From Berghia stephanieae (taxonomy: Eukaryota; Mollusca; Gastropoda; Nudibranchia; Aeolidiidae), in contig CM067452.1 in assembly GCA_034508935.3 (NCBI GenBank), positions 16,004,766 to 16,068,765 of the forward strand: a stretch of 64,000 nt of DNA. The letters are read 5' to 3'. A program made the position numbers and the translations under genes. This document shows positions 24,101 to 37,485 of this stretch, in pieces (the first letter of the stretch is position 1; each line of letters starts with the position of its first letter). A model generated the notes under the pieces. The model was not told the origin of the DNA, searched no databases, and saw only the letters and a list, made by a program, of their open reading frames with translations.

Positions 24101-27100
24101 AAAGTTATCTGCAGTTTTGATCAGATTATTATGTCATTTTGAAGTATCTTTTTTTTTTTTTTTTTTTTTTGGTCTTTAGCTGCATCACTTTATCCTATTA
24201 TTTTTTTTTTCTGGTGGTCTCTTTTTCCAGAATATCCCAACTCTCTTTCTTCTCTTTCAGGCCATTAGAATACCCGAGCCATTCTTTGCTGCATGATTTC
24301 AGTAGGTCAGGGGATGCCACATCCTCAGAAACTTTCTGTCCATTAATGAATTGGCAAGTAAAGTGTCTTGCTATCAATGACTCTTCAACAAGGTTTTCTA
24401 TTATTGTGATCTTCTTGTTGATCAAAAATCAGCTTTCGTCATCTGCATTGCAATGAGACAATATCAAAATTATAATTATTAGTTTCTTCAAGACTGGACA
24501 TTGGTCAAGTTGTCCATTTTTATTAAAGTACCTATCAATCCTTTGATTGGTGTATGGTAAAGCTGTAGCAAGAATTGCTATCGTTTATCAGGGTTCCTAC
24601 AGCAATTCCATTTTGAAATTCAATGAGCTTTCATGGCGATTTTTTTAAATTCAAGGATTAAAATAATTATCCCTTTGACGCATAAGTTTCTCCGCTAGTG
24701 GGGACAACTCAGCTCCTTAACTACTGTTTCTACTTCAACTTATTTGAAGACATCAATGCATTTGATTGAACAATAAATTTCATGGTATTCAAATGCTCTG
24801 TCTTTGCTGCCTTTTCTCAGCTATATTTTTTCCAAAATCTGAAGTGATGTGGTGGTTGTAGTAGTGGCATTAGAGATGGTGATGTAGTGGTGGTCGTAGT
24901 AAAGGTGGTAGGGATGGTGATATGGTAGTGGTGTTTATAGTAGAAGTGGTGATGTGCGGTGGTAGGGATGATGTGATGATGGTGGTTGTAGTAGTGGTGA
25001 TAGGGATGGTGATGTTGTAGTGGTTGTAGTAGTAGTAGTGGTGGTAGGGATGGTGATGTGATGGTGATTGTAGTAGTGGTGACAAAGATGGTGATGTGGT
25101 GGTGGTGGTTGCAGTTATGGCGATAGGGATGATGATGTGGTGGTTGTTGTAGAAGTGGTGGTGGTTGTTGTAGTAGTTGTTGTAAGGTTGGTGATATGTT
25201 GGTTGTTGTAGTAGTGGTGGTAAGAATGGTGATGTGGTGGTTGCAGTAGTGGTGGTATGGATGGTGATGTGGTGGTTGTTGTACTAGTAGTGGTGGTAGG
25301 GATGGCGATGTGGTGGTAGTTGCAGTAGTGGTGAAAGTAGGGATGGTGATGTGGTGGTGGTAGGGATGACGATGTGGTGGTGGTAGGGATGACGATGTGG
25401 TGGTGGTAGGGATGGTGATGTGGTGGTGGTTGCAGTAGTGGTGGTAGGGATGGCGATGTGGTGGTGGTTGCAGTTGTGGTGGTAGGGATGGCGATGTGGT
25501 GGTGGTTGCAGTAGTGGTGGTGGTAGGGATGGTGATGTGGTGGTGGTAGGGATGACGATGTGGTGGTGGTAGGGATGGTGATGTGGTGGTGGTTGCAGGA
25601 GGGCTAGTGGTGGTAGGGATGGCGATGTGGTGGTGGTGGTAGGAACGGTGATGTGGTGGTGGTTGCAATAGTGGTGGTAGGGACGGCGATGTGGTGGTGG
25701 TGGTAGGGACGGTGATGTGGTGGTGGTTGCATTAGTGGTGGTAGGGATGGCGATGTGGTGGTGGTGGTAGGGACGGTGATGTGGTGGTGAATTTAAGGAG
25801 GCCGCGAGAACCCTGTTTTGTGAGAATCTCTCTCGACCTGGTTTCCTGCTATAGCACAAACGAGACCTAGATGACTTGTTTTGTGACCTAGATGCCTCTT
25901 ATTATGTGTGCATATGTGTACAGTAATCTGCTTGCCAGACAGCAACCAACTCCCCCCCCCCCCCCCCCCCAAAAAAAAAAAAAAAAGAACAAAAAACAAC
26001 AACAACAAAGCCATGTTTGTAAAAATAAAATCGAAAATTAACAACTTAACCTTTCAAAGGCGAATTTCAATCTTACTTTGATCTAACAGTTTTCATCAAA
26101 AGACAGTAATGACAATGCAATTATATACCTAGTTTGACTGAAGCCTGAGCCATTTTACTGCTCTTGATGTATAAACGATTTATTCTGAATTAAAAATAAT
26201 ATAAAGGGAAACTATTATTTGAAAACAAAAAAATCAGTGCCACTGGTAAAGGATTAATTGCACCAACACGCACCCAAAAAAAAAAAAAAAATGTTAAACA
26301 CTTAAAAATGTACCCCTTTAAAGGCGTAATTCGATCTTACTTTGGTCCAACACAAAATCACCGTTTTCATCAAAAGACAAGTAACTGCAATGCAATTATA
26401 GATAATTGAAATCTGAGTAGCAATATTACTGCTCTCTAGGTAAAAACTGTTTATTCTCCATTAAAAATAATAGATGAAACATTTAAAAAAAAAAAGAAAG
26501 AAAAATCAGCGTCGCTGTTAAGGGGTTAATAACACCTGCACGACAAGCACCAGCGTCATCGTGACACTCCTATGTACTACGTCATCGTTTGTTTCATCTT
26601 CACATGCCGACTCCCTTCATCCCTTATTCCTGCATTAATACAAACCAATAGCCCTACATGTGCCGCTAAACCGAACAGATTCATAGATAGAGGCACCAAT
26701 ATCCGTTGAGTGTTTCGTGTTATTGAGAGTATGCCGATGACGTCACGCATTTACCATCCACGGTTACTTCCCTTGTAGGAAGAGATTTCTCACTTCCGAT
26801 CGAGTTGTTTACATTAGGAACTGAGTGACTGAGTGTGGCCGAGTCAACACAAAACTGTCAAAAATGCCGCGGATTTGTGCTGTCTATGGATGCAATAAAT
26901 CTAAAATGAAAGGATTATCTCTCTATGGGATTCCGACCGTAAAATATGACGAAGGAAACTCAATTTTGGAGCTAACAAAGAAAAGGCAACGGCTGTGGCT
27001 GAAGGCCATCAACAGAGCAGACATCACAGTTGAAAATATCAAATACTACCACCAAGTGTGTTCTGACCACTTTGTCTCAGGTAAGATTGTTTCCTTCACT

Positions 27101-30100
27101 TAATTAAACTTGTTTCATTTGACTACTAATAAATATTGAGTTTTGATACAAGGCCGTAGGTTGTTTGTTCTTTCATTTACTTTGTTACAAAGAACTGAGG
27201 CTCTACGATTCGACACTTTATTCACTCTTTCACGTTCTCGATTCTCGTGTGATTGTTGGCACTTTCGGAGGGGCATGGACTCTGGCGGGCGGAGTAATTT
27301 TAATCAATTATTGGGGGGGGGGTATTTAAAAAAAAATAAAATTTAAATGTTTATTTTACCTCCGGACAGGGGAATAGAGTGAGAAGTGACATTTAGGAAG
27401 GGGGATCTCCAGTCAAACTGTGATTGGCAGATATCAAATCTATGACACATATACTCATTTTCAAAACGTTGAACCATCCAACCTACACGGTTATATGAAA
27501 GACTTGTTTGATACGAAAAATGTTTTTAAAAAAAATTAAAGTCGAATCCCATGCTTTCACCTTCTATTCCATGCTAATTTATCCCACATTATGCATTTCA
27601 ATAGCCCACTAAAAATAGGCAAGAATATTTTCTACACTTTAAAAAAATCATATCTCACATCATATCAAATCTAACACGAGTTAATTCGTAGTCATAGATT
27701 TTTATAAAGTGTTTGTCCATTCTTTTCACTTACAATTTCCCCTGCAATAGTTCAATGTAAGTGGTTCGTAACCCATCGAATGAAACTTTGTGTGACCATG
27801 AACATTTTAAAAATGTGTCTGTCACCTTTCTTCAGCAACATAAAATGTCTAGTTAATAAAGCATTGGTAAAATTACTCCTCTCAGAGAGGCCACATCTTT
27901 CTTAAAGTGCCTGATTGCGAGGAAATTGTCTAAAACCGTAGTTCTACATTCTTATCATCTTAAAAAGGCAATTCATGTAAATAAGAGTGAAAATCTTGCA
28001 TTTTGATGAATTTCAGATTTTTCCTTTTCAAATTCAGATTTTTTAAAACAAAGATATGTAGATCTTTGTCGACTTTGGCAGGTCTTAAATCTAGCATTAT
28101 GTAAACATCAAGGAGAAATATGACAAAATTTTCATTCTTTACAGGTCGACCAGCTTACTACAGAATGGATACAGATCCTGATTGGATTCCAAATAAGAAT
28201 CTTTCAAGACCAAATCTGGTGAAAAACACCACAATTGGCATGAATCGTCACTTACGCCAGTTGAGACGTTTTGAAAATAAAGTAAGGTTTAATGTTTTGG
28301 CCACTATTTTCCCCCTAAAAAAAAAAATACCAATGAAAATTTACTTAAAAATCAAATTTCCATTAGGGCGTCCCTTGGTAAAATTTTATCTTCTTGATCA
28401 TCTTGATTTAACTGATGTGAGATTCTGAAATAACCTGTCAGATGGTCCTAGTTTCGAGCCCCGCTCTGAGTGGCGCATAGTTGAGTCCTTGGAACTGCTC
28501 TTTATGCACATTCTCTCACCGTACTCAGGTGTAAAAATGAGCCATGTCTCGTCCTACATGGTACGTGTTGCTGATAATCAGGGACTATTTGTAAAGCGCT
28601 TTGAATTTGAGCATGTTTAGTGGATACTATGCTATATAAAAGTTCTTTTTTTAAAATGATTAGCCGCATTGCAAAGCTGAGTTTCATTCATTTGTTAGTT
28701 GTGGCTTGAGTTTTACTGCCAGAATGCCCATCCTGAGCAAAACACTACCCATTTATCCAGGCTTGTGACCGGCCTCACAAGCTGTTGGGTTGTACCCCAT
28801 AAAGAAACAAGATACAGAAGTTGAGGTGGCAGAAATGAGGATGTTGAGATGGTCACTTGGCTGGACAAGAAAAGATAAAGTGAGAAATTAACTAAACCGA
28901 AGGGTGACTGAAGTGAAAAATTTATCAATAAAGATTGAAATGGTTCGGACATGTAAAGAGACCTGTCCCCACGGAATTTTTGCCATTTCAAACACCAAAA
29001 TGTGCCAAAATTTGCCATAAAAAATAGCAAAATTTTGCCCAAAAAATTGCCGCTAGTTTTACAAAAATCAAACAATTAAAACAACATGTAAGGTAAAAAA
29101 TTGACACAAATAGGGCATTTTGTAGAATATTGATGTCTCAACATGTCAACATGAATTTATTTAAATTTTGAATGGTTTGAAATAATATAATATTAATAAT
29201 AATAGCCATAGTAAGTAAGTAAGTAAAAAAAAGAAGGAAGTAATCAAAATATTTTATTAACTATTTAGCTTCTTAAAATTTGGGAAATCAAAGTGAACAA
29301 TCACATAAAAAATTCAAAATTTGAAAAACTAATTAAGGAGAGGAAAAAACTAACTATTCACAAGGAAAGAGAAACAAATCCATTTTCCAATGGGGGCACA
29401 TTAAATTTGTATTCTCTACTTACTATCCAATTTTGAGCATTATTATTATTATTGCTTTATATTTCAATATATGCCTAATGGGTTTTGAATGAGAAACATA
29501 AAAAAAATCATGAAAAATCATAATCATATCATGAAAACTAAGTGCAACTTGTGGCTAAAAATAAAATTGCATTTTATGAAAAAAATTTAGAACACATTTT
29601 GTTTACATAAATGATAAATGTGATAAATTTCTTATGAAAAGAATTAAATATTAAAAGTAAAATTCTTTCTTGAATGCAATAAAATAAAAATAGGAAATTG
29701 GGATTATGGGATGAAGGACTCCAGAGCTTTTCAGGAAAAAGAAGAAAAAAGGCGAAAAACAAAGCTTGGGATTTCCAATAGCCTAAGCTAGGCCATAGAG
29801 GTAGGAGGCTAGGCCTAGACATGTTTGTCCGTTATTTAGTGCCAATTTTGGATGCTCGCATTGAAAGTCGCCGTCTCTTCACAATTTTTCATAGCTTTTG
29901 TTATTTTAAAAAAACAAAAATCGTCAATTTAGCCTAAAAACAGCGAAAATTGCGACCTTTTGCGGCCAAATGAAATTTGCGGCCTTTTGCGGTCAAGGGT
30001 GAAATTTGTGGCCGCGAAAAACTGCGGGGACAGAGAGACGATAGATGGGGGTGCGTGGGAAGGAAAGTATTGGACTTACAAACATATTCCATGATGAGGA

Positions 30101-33100
30101 TAGACAGAAGAAAAAGCCTGTGTGACATTCACAGTGGAGTACCACAGAGTCAGTGGTATCAGTATCAGGCTATACTTGCATACAACATTGACAGTAAAAC
30201 AATTTGTGAATTATATTTATATTTAAAAGTGCCTTCACAGCACGATAAAGATTTTATTATTTAGATATTGTCTATCTACAGAATTCATTTGTGCCTGCAA
30301 ACAAAAAAGAGGAACACATTTGATGAATGAAACTGAGACACATATGGTCGATTCAGAAGAAACAGAGGTAAAATTATGTTATAACATCAATAAAATAATA
30401 AATAAAAAGTGTGACTATCTAAAATACAATTACGAGATTGAAAATAATTTATTTAAAGAAAAGATGAGTTTTTATATTTAATTTGTCGGCTCAAAATGAT
30501 GTATTATGTCAGGATTGATTTGAATTTAATGATTTTAAGGGTTTTACGGCGCTTGCAACACATTAAGGTCATATCGGCGCCAGTAAAAAGGCTGAAAATG
30601 GGAAAGTAAAAAGTTCTAGAATTACAATTAAAGCACCCAAGAAAAGGGAAGACAACAGGGGGATTGGTTCAAATAGGAAACAGATGTAGATTCCAAAAGT
30701 ACACTATCAAAGTACTTAGTTTGAGATCACCTCCCTGCTAGGGTATCTGGCCAGGGTACAACCAAGTGATCTCCATTCCAAGACAGACAAAAGGCAATTG
30801 GAAAACAGATATACGGGGATAGAAGATACAGTAAGTGCCTCCCTGCCCACTATGGGAGGTCATGAACCCCACCCAGACTATGTCAGGATGAAAGAGAAAC
30901 TAATAAAAGTGATTTTTTTGACTTTAAACATTTCTAGGAATACAAGATTTTAGTTCTTGTCACTGTTAGAAACTACAATATATCTTTTGCCGCCATTAAA
31001 ACATATCAATTGAACCCAAATATAACATTTTGACATAAATTCATTTTAAGGAAGTTGGTCACATATCATAGCAAATTTATTCAAAGCACATACAACAACA
31101 CTCAACATAAAGGACTAGCTATAATGCTTTTGAGGCACTTTTATAACATTACATTGCTGGCAGCCAGGTGCTCATTTTATACTCAAGTTGGGTGCGAGAG
31201 TGTGAGTAAACAGACTTCTCTCAGGAATCAACTTTGTATTGCCCACATCGGGACACGAACCCAAGACCTATTGTGATTTCACCAATACACAGGGATTTAA
31301 ATCACTTGTGTCACTATATTGTCATTTCAGCCCCAGTAAAGAGGAAAATGAATGGATAGTCCAAACATTATTTCTGTGTTTATTTATATATAAAAGTGCC
31401 TTCACAGCATGATAAAGATTTTATTATTTAGATATATTGTCTATCTACAGAATTTATTTTTGCCTGAAAATAAAGAAAGTGGAACACATTTGATGAATGA
31501 AACTGAGACTGAGACACATATGGTTGGTTCAGAAGAAACAGAGGTAAAATTAAAAATAACAACCATCAATAAGATCATATATAAAAAGTGTGAATTTATG
31601 AAAAATATAATTACTAGATTAAAATAATTTGTTTAGAGAAAAGATGGGTTAACTATGATTTCACCAATCCACAGGGATTTACATCGCTTGTATCACCATA
31701 TTGTCATTTCCGCCCCAGTAAAGAGGAACATGAATTGAGAGTCCAAACATTATTTACAAAGCATAGAATTGATATTCCATTGTTTTTAAAGTTTTCAAAG
31801 AGCTTGTGACAATTTAAGATCATGTTAACCCCTTCTGATGAATAATTGCATTGATATATAGAGAATGACAGATTAATTAAAAAATGACTTAATCATGAGT
31901 AGGTAGGTTAAAAGTAAAAGTATATTTGATTTCTATTTATCCAGCAGGACACAAAAATGAACGAACCAAGAGAAGCTGACACAATTGACGGTAACAAAAT
32001 TATGCTTCAAGATGTGGGAACACAGACAGACCTCACAATGGAGATGATTGATCAACTTGAAAATACAAAGTCAGTACTTAATGACATGACTGTTGAAATT
32101 TCATCTCTGCGACAGAAGGTGTCTTTTAATTCTTTTAGTGAAGAAGAATTCAGGAATAATGATGACAACGTCAAGTTCTACACTGGTTTGACATCATTCC
32201 AAATACTGATGCATGTCGTTGATCACATATCCCCATCTTTGCGACACAAAAACAATTCACTAACTAAATTTCAGGAAATTTTATTAGTATTGATAAAAAT
32301 CAGGTTAGGATTGCCAAACAAATTACTTGGCCATATGTTCTCCATTGACCAGTCTACGGTTTCAAGGATTTTTCTCAAGTTTTAAATGTAATGTATTATA
32401 ATCTAAAATTTCTTATTGTCTGGCCAGAAAAAGAGGCATTGCAAAGGTCAATGCCACTTGAATTTGTAAGATGCTTTTCGAAGCGTGTAGCAGTAATTAT
32501 AGACTGTTTTGAAGTTTTTATTGAACAACCTTCAAATATAAAAGCAAGAGTCCAGACATATTCACATTATAAAAGTCATAACACAATTAAGTATCTAATA
32601 GGTATAACCCCTCAAGGTTCAGTATGCTTTATATCTGATGGATACGGGGGAAGAACAAGTGATAAATTTATAGTGGAAAATTCAAATTTTCTTTCACATC
32701 TTGAAATGGGCGATATCGTCATGGCTGATAGAGGTTTTGACTGTCATGAAAGTGTGGGTTTGATGTGCGCTGATTTAAGGATACCAGCTTTTACAAGAGG
32801 TAAAAAACAACTTTCCCCTTATGACCTGGAAGCAACAAGGAAGCTTGCACATCTAAGAATTCATGTTGAAAGGGTAATAGGCAATATGAGACAAAAATCA
32901 TCCATTTTAAGCACCAAAATACCAATTGATTATGTTATATCATCAGAAACTGAGAAGACGACTCTTGATCAGATTGTGAGTGTGTCGGCTTGTATCGTAA
33001 ACCTCTGTCCTCCTATTGTCCCATTTATTTAATAATGATATACTAATAATAATACAGTGCTATCCATCTATAAGCATCATCATTTTGTTACTAATAAAGT

Positions 33101-36100
33101 GGAAACGTTTTGAAAATTTAGCCATTTCTGATTCTTTGTTTTGTTTTAAGTGATACTAAGCTGCTAGAAGTTGTGGACTGTAAAAAGTAATAAACAAAAA
33201 TGAATATAACAGACAGCTCAATTACTTTTTTAAAAACTAAGGTGTTCTAAATTGAGCATAATATAAAACAACGCATAAAATATGGTGTGTAAAAAAAAAC
33301 GAGAAGGGGGGGGGGGGGGGGGGCAGGTAGAAAAGAAATTGGAATAAAATGTATCCACTGAAATAAATCCAATAAAGCAGTGAAAATGATAATCCAGAAG
33401 TATGACAAATGTACAGTGATCCTTTAGAAATGGAGTGATCACGAATGTGAGCTAATCTTGACAAATCTACTCCAACGATGAATGAAATAACACAAACCTA
33501 AGAAACTTAAGATTAGAAATATCACAAGAGACGATAGTTCAGTTATTTTCCAGTCTGGGGTTAGTCCTCTTACTTTTAATCAGATGTGTTTCGTTCTGGA
33601 TTATTATCACCACTTATTGGATTTATTTCAGCGGATACACATTTCACACCTAAATCTATTCTTCCGGGGTTCACCTCCTCCCCCTCTTTTTTAAACACCA
33701 AATTTTATACATTGTTTTATATTTCACTCAATTTGGAATTCCTTAGTTACAAATTGAATGCTTCTTTTTGTTTACATTTCAAGAAATTTTTTTCTCTACA
33801 GTTTTATAGTAAAGTATTGGGGGCCTTTTGTTATTGGCAGAAGACAGGCTTTGAGTCCGAAACATTCCGTGTTTGATTTTTTAAAAATTATTAAGCTGTT
33901 ATACTCATTTTTGTTTATTACGCTTTGTTTTAAGGACTCATGAAATAGCTTCGGTTTCCAAATGAAGAATGCTGAATTAAAACAGAGCTGCAAACTAATG
34001 ATAAAATCTAAATAAAATAGGATTAGATCTTTGAGGAAAAAAATAAAGCTTGTTACTTTAAAACTAAGAATTTCATCTGAAATCAAAAGTACTGTGCAGG
34101 CATTGTATCTAAATTTTAACAACATTCCTTTCCATTTCAATCAAAAATAAGGACCAGGCTACTTAAAATAGTTGATATTTAAATCAAACTGGATGCATAA
34201 ATTAATTTTTTTAAAAGGACCATGTCTTTACATGGAAAAATCAGAGGGAAAGAACAGAAGTTGACAGCTCTGTAAAATACAGTGTAATAATACATATGAT
34301 ATATTTAACTTTGAGTGAAAAAGAAAATGGTTTTGTGATAATTGAAAAAAAAACACGAAGAGCAAATCTCAACGTTAAAAATGGCTTTTTAAGAGACTTG
34401 ATTCAATTTTCTCCGTTTGCTCTTGGTGTTTTTGCACGTCTCACAAAATCATTTTCCTTTAGGCACTCTTGACAATCCAACACAGTCCACGTGATACCAT
34501 TCTTCACAACTGCCATCACATTGAATCATTTTTCCATACTCTGATTTCCGGCAGATACAGAATAGTTTATTTTTATTGGGAGAAGAAGGTGTTGGTGCAG
34601 CTTCCCCAGCTTTTACTAGTCTAGAAAAAAACTGAGCAACTAACTCAGGTAATACAACCTTTTTAAAATATTCTTCACACTTCTGAAGTTTTGAAAAAAT
34701 AAAGTCTTTGTCCAAAGAGATCCTTTGAGTGAAACAATCTTTTGTTGTCCACACAAAAAAGTCACAATAATCCGTGCCTGTCACATACATTTGACATTGC
34801 ACTTGGTAATAATACGGATGATCTTTCCTAAGTTCAAAAGTAGTATTGTTGACAATTAAACAAAAATTACTAATGGATGTGACAGCCTCACGAATTGTAA
34901 GATCCCTAGCAGAGTAAGGACATTTGATTTCCAGACATCCTTGTCCACAACACTCACAATAAACGATGCCGTCTGGTGAAGCTGCAATGAAAGGTGTCTC
35001 ATTCTTTATAAAGAGACCACAACGCCTGAAGGTAAAACTGTGATGGATATACCTATCGACAGAATGAACATAGGCATCAAATGCCTCGCTTTCTTTGTCC
35101 ATTCCCCACTTAACAGCAGACACATTTGATAATACATTTTTTGACGAAATCAAAGAATTTAACAGGCTCATTGAAGTGGAAAAGGAAATGTTCGTGCGAC
35201 ATACAGAATAAAACTTTGAGGCCGTAATCCTCCCCTCCCGAAGCCTATGCCACACATTTGATTTGTTTTGCGCACGAGTCTCCTTTTCCGCAAATAATGA
35301 TTGCTCAGGGGAGCAAGAAAAATCTAAACTATCACAATATTGAAGGATATCATCATACGAACGATCAATAAATTCTTCATTTATAAATGATCGAAAAAAT
35401 ACAGGCATTTTGGTCGAAGGAATGAAAGGAGTCTGATGCTCCTTCACAACAGATAAGGTTGATAATTTTTTAAGGAAGGTCTCCTTCACGGCTGATGAGG
35501 GTTCAACACATTTTGGTTTTGGATGGGGGGTTTTGACCTTTTCTTCATTCAGAAGTATTTTCCTTTGAGACTGGGCTCCAGTGAAATTTATGTCAACTGT
35601 CCTCAAACTCTCTGCACAATTCTGTTGGCCACATGGAGGTTTCCAGTAAGCTGGGCGACCTGTCACGGTTTCCTTCTCTGCTACTCTGTTTGTGGCTTCG
35701 ATGAAGAAGAGAATGGTTGCAACATGAGTGCAAACTTCTCCTAATCCTGCAACACATGTGCAATGAGCCGAGCATACACGTCCATCATCAGACACAATCG
35801 CCCATGCCTCCACCGGCTTTTCGCTTAGTCTCATTGAATGAAGAACCTGAAATAAAGGAAGGAAACATAAAATCAGAAAAGATTTCACACTGTTCATACA
35901 CTTACGATTCTTTATTTAGTCCTCCCCCCCCCCCTCCTCCATTGAAAGGCTGTATGGAAACGATTTAAAAAATTGCACCCTTTTGGTACATTTTGATTGA
36001 ACTCAGACCCATTGAGGTATTGAAGCAATGACAACTTGCACAAAAACAAATTGTGCCATCATATCATCAATTTCAATCAATCCAAAAGTTTATTTTTAGA

Positions 36101-37422
36101 CAATTGCCAATATAAATTATGCATTAACGTGCGCGCACACACACACACACAAACAGAAATTATAATAAAATATAACTATATTATATTCAAGACAGTCACA
36201 AGGATTGTGCAACAGAGCATTGTTTCACATCGCAAACGAAGCTCAATTACTGAATTCATCACACCAAAATAAGACAGACCTCTTCAACACCAGGATTCTT
36301 CATTATGATAAATGACTCCCTTTTTTCCCCTTTCAAATTGAGTGTTTTTATTCAATTTATACCATCATGAATTACAAAAATAAATATAAAATTTAAAAAA
36401 CAAAAAATACATTAAAAAAAAAGCCACAAAAAAAAACCAACCCAAACATATACCACTACAACAGCCGCATTATCGGGTGGTGTTGCGACATTACGACTCA
36501 CTAATGAAAGGAAATATCTGTGAAATGTATTTCATGGAAATCTTTGGTCTATGTCTACTTCGAACTTAAGCAAGCCCAAGCCTCCTCCTGATGACCATGC
36601 TTTAAGACGACATGATCTGTATTAAGATACATAATGTTATCCGAATCCCAACAGTTAACTCAACATACAAAAATGACTAATTTTACGGAAAAGTGATAAA
36701 ATTTACAGTTTTTTGTAATAAAATTGCGGCTTCAAATGGCAATCCTCTGCGATACTAGCTTATAGTTATAGCTTTCACCAAAGTGCTTCACTCATGATTT
36801 TGAGCATGGAGACCTTTGTCCTCATTTCTTTTTAAAAACTAGTCAAAATTGGTTAAGGAACCTTGCATCCCTTTGCAAAAATGGTCCACTGTGAAATTTA
36901 ATATTGGATAGCCTATTGAACTGCTACATATGCTCCCATAATGAGACTGCCACCCTCCTCTTTTTTTTTCGTATGTATCCTTTCACTCTCCGTCTATGAA
37001 TTTGAATCAAAATCATCAATCAATGTGATTAAATCATTTGTAGGAATTTACCTTTGCTTTCACAATTTTATTGTTACATCCAGGAGGTTGGAAAACCAGC
37101 AGCTCTTTAACCCATCCATTGTATGCTTGGTTAAAAGCAGCAAGGCCCTTTAGTGCCTGAAAAATTGAAAAATAAATGAAGTCAGATCAACAAACTTAGC
37201 CTTACTTTGACAAACTCAATAAGAATAGGTAATTTTAAGTTTTAAGTTTTAAAAAAGTAAAAGTAATAACCTCACCACTTAATAAAAAGAACATCAAACA
37301 ATGCAATTATTAATCAAATTTTGGAGCAACTGACTTTACTGACAAGAGGGGGAAAAGGAGCTCAGACTCTAATACTCTAAAATAAACACGTTTGAGTTTG
37401 AGGGTTTTAATTAATTTTGGCG

Positions 37423-37485
<63 letters not shown>

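Noticed and set aside
24817-25859. Long reverse open frames of Thr/His/Pro repeats
   Set aside because: Translation of the GGTGGTAGGGATGGTGATG minisatellite in two frames; no gene.
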